This document shows positions 22,378 to 64,000 of a DNA stretch of 64,000 nucleotides, piece by piece. Both the position numbers and the translations under genes were made by a program. The stretch lies in the NCBI GenBank assembly GCA_009760855.2, contig WPIO01000043.1, positions 680,001 through 744,000 of the forward strand, given 5' to 3'. This stretch comes from Cristatella mucedo. Taxonomy: Eukaryota > Bryozoa > Phylactolaemata > Cristatellidae. Position 1 is the stretch's first letter. Each line of letters starts with the position of its first letter. Under the pieces are notes generated by a model, which was not told the DNA's origin, ran no database searches, and saw nothing but the letters and a program-made list of their open reading frames with translations.

Positions 22378-23687
22378 CCAAGCGTTAGCTGCCAGTGGTG
22401 GCAGCTATCTATAGCTTTCAGTTAGCAAGACGCTTTATTTCGGATATCCACGATCTCATTCCTATTCTGTATTCAGAGAGTCAATCTTTTTGTGTACTGA
22501 GAAATTTTAAATATCGTCTAGATACAACAGCTGACCCCCTACATCTCTCTTTGGCCAATTCGTTTTCTCTCGCGACTCATGCGTGGCTCATCAAGGGCTG
22601 CGCACAACGATCTCATACTTCCCGCAGTTTTATGCTGTAAATTCTTACCGTTTAAAAAATAAAATGGGTTCTTTTATATAGCTTTGTCTTCCGACCTGTA
22701 CAATAAGACGCTTATAATTCGATAGACGCGATGTGAGAGCCCGCTTGAGGTTAATTCATTGAAATGTACCAGTAGCTTATGATATCTGCGAAATAAATCT
22801 TAGTATGCTTTTAAAAGCGTCCGCTGTCAGACCATTGCCACAAGAGTTTGCAGTTTTGTGAACCGCTTGTACTCGAAGCCCTGAACAAAAATAATCATTT
22901 GCATTCAAGGAAAAGCAAGCGTGCTATTCATTCAGGGATCACGAGTGGACTTTCGAAGCTCATCGAAACCGACCAGCCGCACGCCGTTAGATCACGTGGG
23001 ATTTGGACGTGGCAAACGAAATAAAGCCTAGTTTGCGTACGTCCACCGGCTAGTCCTTAATGCTGAAACTGCAGCCTGGATGACTTCAAAAAATGCTAGC
23101 TTCAATGCTAGATTTTGACGTAATCCACACTGGAATGGGTGTTTGGACTTTGGTTGGACAGAAATTTGAACTGTGTTTCACGTCCCATCAGTACGCTGCT
23201 CGGAGTAGCTAGCTAGCGAAGTAGGCGCTTCCCTCAAAGGTCCTATCGCATGCTTTTCGGTGCCTCCAGTACATTTCTCTGGCTCATTCCTAAGCTTTCG
23301 TAGTCCAGCAGGCTCTTCTAGCTCGGCTAGTGCCGCCGTGCCTCCAACCTACCTCGGAGACTGTGTCTTCGGCAGTTCCAGTGCGTCCAAAGCCTAGAAC
23401 TCTCGACAAACAGACAGCGAAAAATCTCATGACTTTGTAAAATTAAAAACTGAAATTGAAACTAGCATTCAACTGCTTCAGTTCAGCCAATGCAGTGCAT
23501 CGTTCTTGAAGAGCATCGGGGTACTGAAATTATGCAAGTAATGAGTTATCAGTTGACTAGTTTCCTTTCGAACATTTCTAAAGTGCCAAGAAAACAGATT
23601 TTATCTCAGTATGCCATCAAAAATTATTATTAGTATTATTATCATCATTATTATTAAGTATTCCTTAGTAGTCATCTAACCCTAGGA
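22378..23687. other. Spacer upstream of CDK2
   Basis: No gene or repeat recognised apart from an ATT/ATC microsatellite at about 23625-23656. Some of it may be distal CDK2 promoter. Confidence 0.35.
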
Positions 23688-23895
23688 AGGTCGACAACGA
23701 GACTCAGCGAATCACTTGGCGCGAAGCCCGCGAATTTGGAGAACCCCTCGGTTGAACATTGACTGACCTGCTGGCATTGGCTTCACTTCGAGACCCGGGT
23801 GTCAGCCGTCTGTCTGTAGTTGCCGTTTTGCTCGCAAGCTGACGCGTGCGAGCGGGAATGGAGAATTTCAAGAAAATTGAAAACATTAGCGAGAG
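23688..23895 (+). repeat. Upstream copy of the duplicated CDK2 promoter/start region
   Basis: Aligns to 23956-24159 with substitutions and small indels: AGGTCGACAACGAGACTCAG, GACTGACCTG, TTGGCTTC, then CTCGCAAGC and a start codon at 23858 followed by codons for ENFKKIEN. Similarity stops about 12 codons into the reading frame, so the copy ends inside exon 1. No splice donor follows it directly. Confidence 0.9.
23716..23725 (+). promoter_or_regulatory. E2F-like site
   Basis: TTGGCGCGAA fits the E2F consensus (TTSSCGC, both strands). It lies about 140 bases before the upstream ATG. E2F control would suit a G1/S kinase, but binding is an inference. Confidence 0.45.
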
Positions 23896-23917
23896 TTGGA
23901 CAAGAAAGCCAACTAGA

Positions 23918-23923
23918 GGGCGG
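23918..23923 (+). promoter_or_regulatory. GC box (Sp1-like)
   Basis: GGGCGG, directly followed by CGCCGAA, in the CpG-rich linker between the two duplicate units. A short motif of low specificity. Confidence 0.3.
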
Positions 23924-23980
23924 CGCCGAATGTCCGGGACTGTACGGCCGGCGCCAGGTCGAAAACGAGACTCAGCATAT

Positions 23981-23986
23981 CACGTG
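23981..23986 (+). promoter_or_regulatory. E-box CACGTG
   Basis: A palindromic E-box in the downstream unit, 136 bases before the canonical ATG. It is a Myc/Max or USF-type site by sequence only. Confidence 0.3.
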
Positions 23987-24012
23987 TTGCGCTACCGCGA
24001 ATTAAAAGAACC

Positions 24013-24027
24013 ATGGCGGGAGACTGA
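24013..24027 (+). promoter_or_regulatory. Minimal upstream ORF
   Basis: ATG in an optimal context (ACCATGG), then three codons and TGA, out of frame with CDK2 and 95 bases before its ATG. It matters only if transcription starts upstream of 24013. Confidence 0.35.
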
Positions 24028-24121
24028 CCTGCGGCCGGAGTTGGCTTCGCTGCGGGACTCGGGAGTCAACCGTCTGTGTGTTGTTGCCGTCTCGCTCGCA
24101 AGCGGACGCGTGCCGACGCGA

Positions 24122-60663
<36,542 letters not shown>

Positions 60664-61100
60664 ATGGGTTGTCCGGCTGCACTCTCAAGTGCTCCGAGGC
60701 CGTGTGAAGTGTGCAAGGTTGCTCGCCTCAGCGCATGCTCTGCTGTGCCCGTGTCACGACCGATGAGTGTGCTGGTATCTCACATGGCCGGTACCCGCCT
60801 TCGATCGAGGCTGCCTGTGATTGGCGTTATTCCTCCTAGCGACTACCCAGTTCGGTCAACAATGATCAATTTGCCGGCTGGATAGACCCTAACTGGGTTT
60901 CAAGGATCAGCAGTGTCAGCCCACTGATGCTGAGCTGTCACAGCCTACAGAGAAAGACTTTAAGCAAGATACACAGCAACTGCGTTGCAGCATGGCTGCT
61001 TTACACGTCCCATTTCAATTATGATATTTGGCAGCGATCGTGCACTGATCGTTGCCGTTGCCTGGTGCAAATAAATGCTTGCCGCGATCGTGTGTGAGCT
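60664..61100 (+). other. cdk2 3' UTR (inferred)
   Basis: From the stop to shortly after AATAAA at 61070-61075. A TGTG-containing stretch (61087-61092) follows, as expected for a downstream cleavage element. Confidence 0.55.
61070..61075 (+). terminator. cdk2: Poly(A) signal of cdk2
   Basis: Canonical AATAAA 407 bases after the stop codon, with a GT-rich element about 12 bases downstream. Confidence 0.6.
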
Positions 61101-61544
61101 CCAATGTCGTGATCTGCAAATGTACCTTACATCCCATCTGACTACGAGCGGCATTCCTTAGCTTCTCTTCGCATAACTGGTGGCTGTACTTTCATGTCCA
61201 GCGGCTAAATTCACCACTCTTATAAATGCATTATGGGCGCTTGTGCATGCTATGCCTGCGTGTATGCATGAGCGTGTTTAAGATGTTGGCTTCTATGTGT
61301 TTGTCATCTGCAGAGCAAATGGTATTCTCTGTGCATCTGGTAGAGGCCACATTCCTTCTCGTTTGATTTGTATATTTACTGTGTTAAATACTGACGAAAA
61401 ATTCTTAGTCGGCATCTGCAAACTGCTTATTTTTGTTGTAAGATCTTAGTAAATGGAATACTGTCGTCATTGCATGCACTTCGGACCACGACCAGAAAGG
61501 TCTGCACAAGGCCGATTAAAGGTAAATGTTGAGAAAATACTGAG
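61101..61544. other. Spacer, unassigned
   Basis: No gene or repeat recognised. Confidence 0.35.
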
Positions 61545-61705
61545 ATTGGTCATACTATTAAAATATTTCTTGGGAACCTTTTAAAAGACAAGCATTTTAG
61601 GAATCGGATCTAAAGTTTTGACGATTTCCACCAAATAAGCTAGCATTGTAAATGATTAGGCAAACCACGTCTAGCCCGCTAGTAAACCGGAAGCAAAATT
61701 CTCTT
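61545..61705. repeat. Foldback F, single left arm
   Basis: AAAAGACAAGCATTTTAGGA, CGGATCTAAAGTTTTGACGA and CTAGTAAACCGGAAGC match the left arm at 5950-6075. Confidence 0.55.
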
Positions 61706-62520
61706 TCCAAGCACTACAAATGCTGTAAAGTATGTATGGCCATAGGGTCAGTAGTAACATGCACGGTTTCAACAATCATAACAGAGGTAGTGGCAGGATG
61801 CTCGCTCCGTCAACGTGCATAATATGGTAGTGGTTTCATGCACTAAGTCAGCTCAAAGCCTTAGCTAAACGCTTAACACCACTTCTTGCCGACCTGCACT
61901 GGCTACCAGCCAAACAGCTGATCGACTTCAGGATTTTTTCGCTCACTTTTAGGTCGCTTCATTCTTTGGCTCCAGCCTATCTCTCAGATCTACTCTCTCA
62001 CCAGGCCAAGCATAGTACCACTCACATTTCGGGACCTGACAGTTTGCCAATACCTTGTACAAACCTCTAATCCCATGGAGGCCGTGCATTTAGTTCGCAT
62101 TTAGTTCCGCCTTACCCAGTGTGCCATCGCGGTAGACCTTGAAGCAGTGAGTTACAGCAGTCAAGAGGGTATGTCACCAATGCTTGGACTAATTTAGATG
62201 TGGTTTCCCGGTACACGAAGGCCCGAATGTTCTTGCAATGCTACGTAGCTGAAAGTAGGCAGACTTGTCTGCAGAGCTGATGTGACCGTCACATGTGAAA
62301 TTGGATACTTGAACTTCATGCACATTCTATTGGAGTTGTCCTGGTGGAGCCGATTTTGAGGGTCCCCATTTCCGAGTCACTCTTGGTTTTCAAAATTAAG
62401 TTAGTTTTAGCGCCGTTCAATTTAGGAAAGCTTGGCTGACACCCATGTGGATGTCTGTAAAACATGCAGCAAAGGAGTTGAGGGAGTTTGACGTGCTTGA
62501 TGGCTTGGAGGGATCAAAGC
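61706..62520. mobile_element. LINE-A cluster with an inverted middle
   Basis: Minus-strand 3' UTR scrap to about 61860; + strand ORF end 61876-62110 (CTCTCTCACCAGGCCAAGCA); minus-strand ORF part 62137-62520 (GCAGTGAGTTACAGCAGTCA). All diverged. Confidence 0.6.
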
Positions 62521-62712
62521 ATAGGCACTTGCTTGTGACTTTTATGCAACTTCATTTACAGTGCAGCTTTGAGCTTTGTAAATTCCATACTCATCCAGTA
62601 TGCCATGCCTGGAAAACCTACGATGCACTGTCTCTATGCTCCGGACCGCGATAGTAGTAGTCACCAGGGACTGAAACAGCTCCCGGATGCCTTTTCGCCG
62701 AATAGCGAATAG

Positions 62713-63024
62713 TCACCTTCGAGTAGTGAATGTCGTTCCGCCGGGTCGTCTTCTATGGCCGACCTGAGCGTTGTCTACTTGCCACACTGCCCTGGGCTTT
62801 GCTTTAAGCATCTTAAGATAGTAGCTCACCGCTTTGTGACTAATTTTGAGAAGCCGTGGCCATTCTCGACTGCTTAAACCACACCAAAAATTGACAAGAA
62901 ATCGACGGTGCGTAGCTTGCACTATAGCGCTTTTTCGCCACGCGCCCAAATTCAATTTAATCCTAATCCGCAGCGAATCCACCAGAAATAGGCTGCTCGA
63001 AGCTCCAACTTTGATTGCACACAT
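62713..63024 (-). other. Open frame, product unknown
   Basis: 103 codons on the minus strand in DNA without matched repeats. It has a helix-turn-helix-like SREWPRLLKISHKAVSYYL followed by WQVDNAQVGHRRR, which loosely recalls the first part of ISXO2/Merlin-type transposases (helix then a D-E box), but the usual DE pair is not intact. Unproven. Confidence 0.15.
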
Positions 63025-63663
63025 AATACGATTGCAACGTCGCTAAAAAGTATGCTCAAAAGAAATCTTGCGCCATCGCGAGAGCGAGAGCTTTTTCTTC
63101 TGCAATCCACTAAGATTGACTGCAGTGAGCCTGGCTAGCAACGCAATCTACCTCAAAGCTTGGGATACCCTATTCGAGGAGCTCTATTTTTTGGTATTTC
63201 GTTATAGCTTGTGGCCGTGAACAATTGCGGCGAGCTTCAGTGTTTCATTAAAATGCGGGCCTGAGTGTCCACTGACCTAGAGGTAAGCCTAGCCTAGCGG
63301 ATAATCTCAGCCTGGTTTCGAGAAAAGATTCCATACCTTCGTTTAACTCAGTAAAAGCAGTTGAGCAACGCGTTTATTTACACAGGAAGCGGCGCAGTTC
63401 GCTCCCGCTGTGCAGGTGTCTGTCTCCTCCTGAACGGGGAGGTCCTTAAAACATCGTCAGGGGTTTACGAAGTCGGAGTCCTGCTGCCTGTGTGTGCAGC
63501 TGCCTTTGTCTGACACCGGAGGCTGCTTCCTGGCACACGGGAAATCGTTGGCTTGATGATGGCCCTTGGTAGCAGGAAACTCATCCAGACAATGGTCGAC
63601 GAACGGCAATCAGGTGTATACGAAGGTGTAGGGAACTGGTCTCAGCTTGGCTCCGTGACAAAG
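63025..63663. other. Spacer, unassigned
   Basis: No recognisable gene, RNA or repeat. Confidence 0.35.
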
Positions 63664-63805
63664 ACTGCCGAGCTGGTTTGGCCCAGCGGCTAAGGTGCTC
63701 TAGGTCCGACCGAGCTCGTGGGCTCGAGCCACGTGGCATGTGTGAAGCGCTTGAATAGAGATTGAGTTATCTTAAGGCTCTACTCAAATGAATTATATCA
63801 TTATA
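63664..63805 (+). repeat. SINE S2, near full length
   Basis: GAGCTGGTTTGGCCCAGCGG (A-box region), CTCGTGGGCTCGAGCCACG (B-box region), then GAAGCGCTTGAATAGAGATT and an AATTATAT tail. The most complete + strand S2 in the window. Confidence 0.75.
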
Positions 63806-64000
63806 TTATCTTATTGTTGCCGTCCGAAGCACCGCGACCTGGTTCGTCACGTGCTCGAATCTTACCTTCAATTTCTTTCCTAGTTCCGATCCTGTCCTAA
63901 GTGTGGGTTCAAGTTGAGTCAATTCCTGTTTTGTTTGTCACATTCAGTGTTTCTGTTGAGTTGGCTTCGCTGTGCTGCACTGGGCGTTTCCTTTGTCGCT

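Noticed and set aside
23858-23895. A second, separate CDK gene start
   Set aside because: Similarity to exon 1 ends after about 12 codons and no kinase loop or donor follows; it is a partial duplicate.

Overview
The window is nuclear DNA from an intron-rich animal, most likely an invertebrate; I cannot place the lineage more precisely. Two protein-coding genes are supported, both on the + strand. Coding sequence is about 2% of the window. The remainder is introns and spacer packed with decayed CR1/L2-type LINE fragments, two tRNA-derived SINE families, palindromic (foldback) elements, pogo-like DNA-transposon remnants and simple repeats. The family names used here (LINE-A, LINE-B, SINE S1, SINE S2, repeat E, foldback F) are my own labels.

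Gene 1 (about 3224-13545) is the 3' part of a metaxin gene (mtx1/mtx3 type). Four exons encode the end of the GST-like region and a C-terminal membrane anchor. The 5' exons are not in the window. Metaxin is a mitochondrial outer-membrane subunit of the SAM/TOB assembly machinery.

Gene 2 (24122-60663) is a complete cyclin-dependent kinase 2 orthologue (cdk2). Eight coding exons, all with consistent splice phase and GT-AG borders, join into 297 residues with every catalytic and regulatory residue in CDK2 numbering. The gene spans 36.5 kb; intron 1 alone is 12.4 kb. A tandem duplication of promoter, 5' leader and start codon (23688-23895 and 23956-24159) lies just before it, leaving an in-frame second ATG 264 bases upstream of the canonical one.

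Layout: 1-3223 LINE/SINE debris; 3224-13545 metaxin exons with repeat-filled introns; 13546-23687 spacer rich in repeats; 23688-24237 duplicated CDK2 promoter/exon 1; 24238-60561 CDK2 introns and exons, including a 28-copy minisatellite (27108-27671); 60664-about 61100 CDK2 3' UTR with a poly(A) signal; 61100-64000 repeat debris with no recognised gene.

The strongest observations are the CDK2 promoter/start duplication, a duplicated splice donor in metaxin, a hairpin at the LINE-A 3' end with compensatory changes that is shared by SINE S2, a roughly 830-bp foldback family, and several nested or chimeric retroelement insertions that give relative ages.
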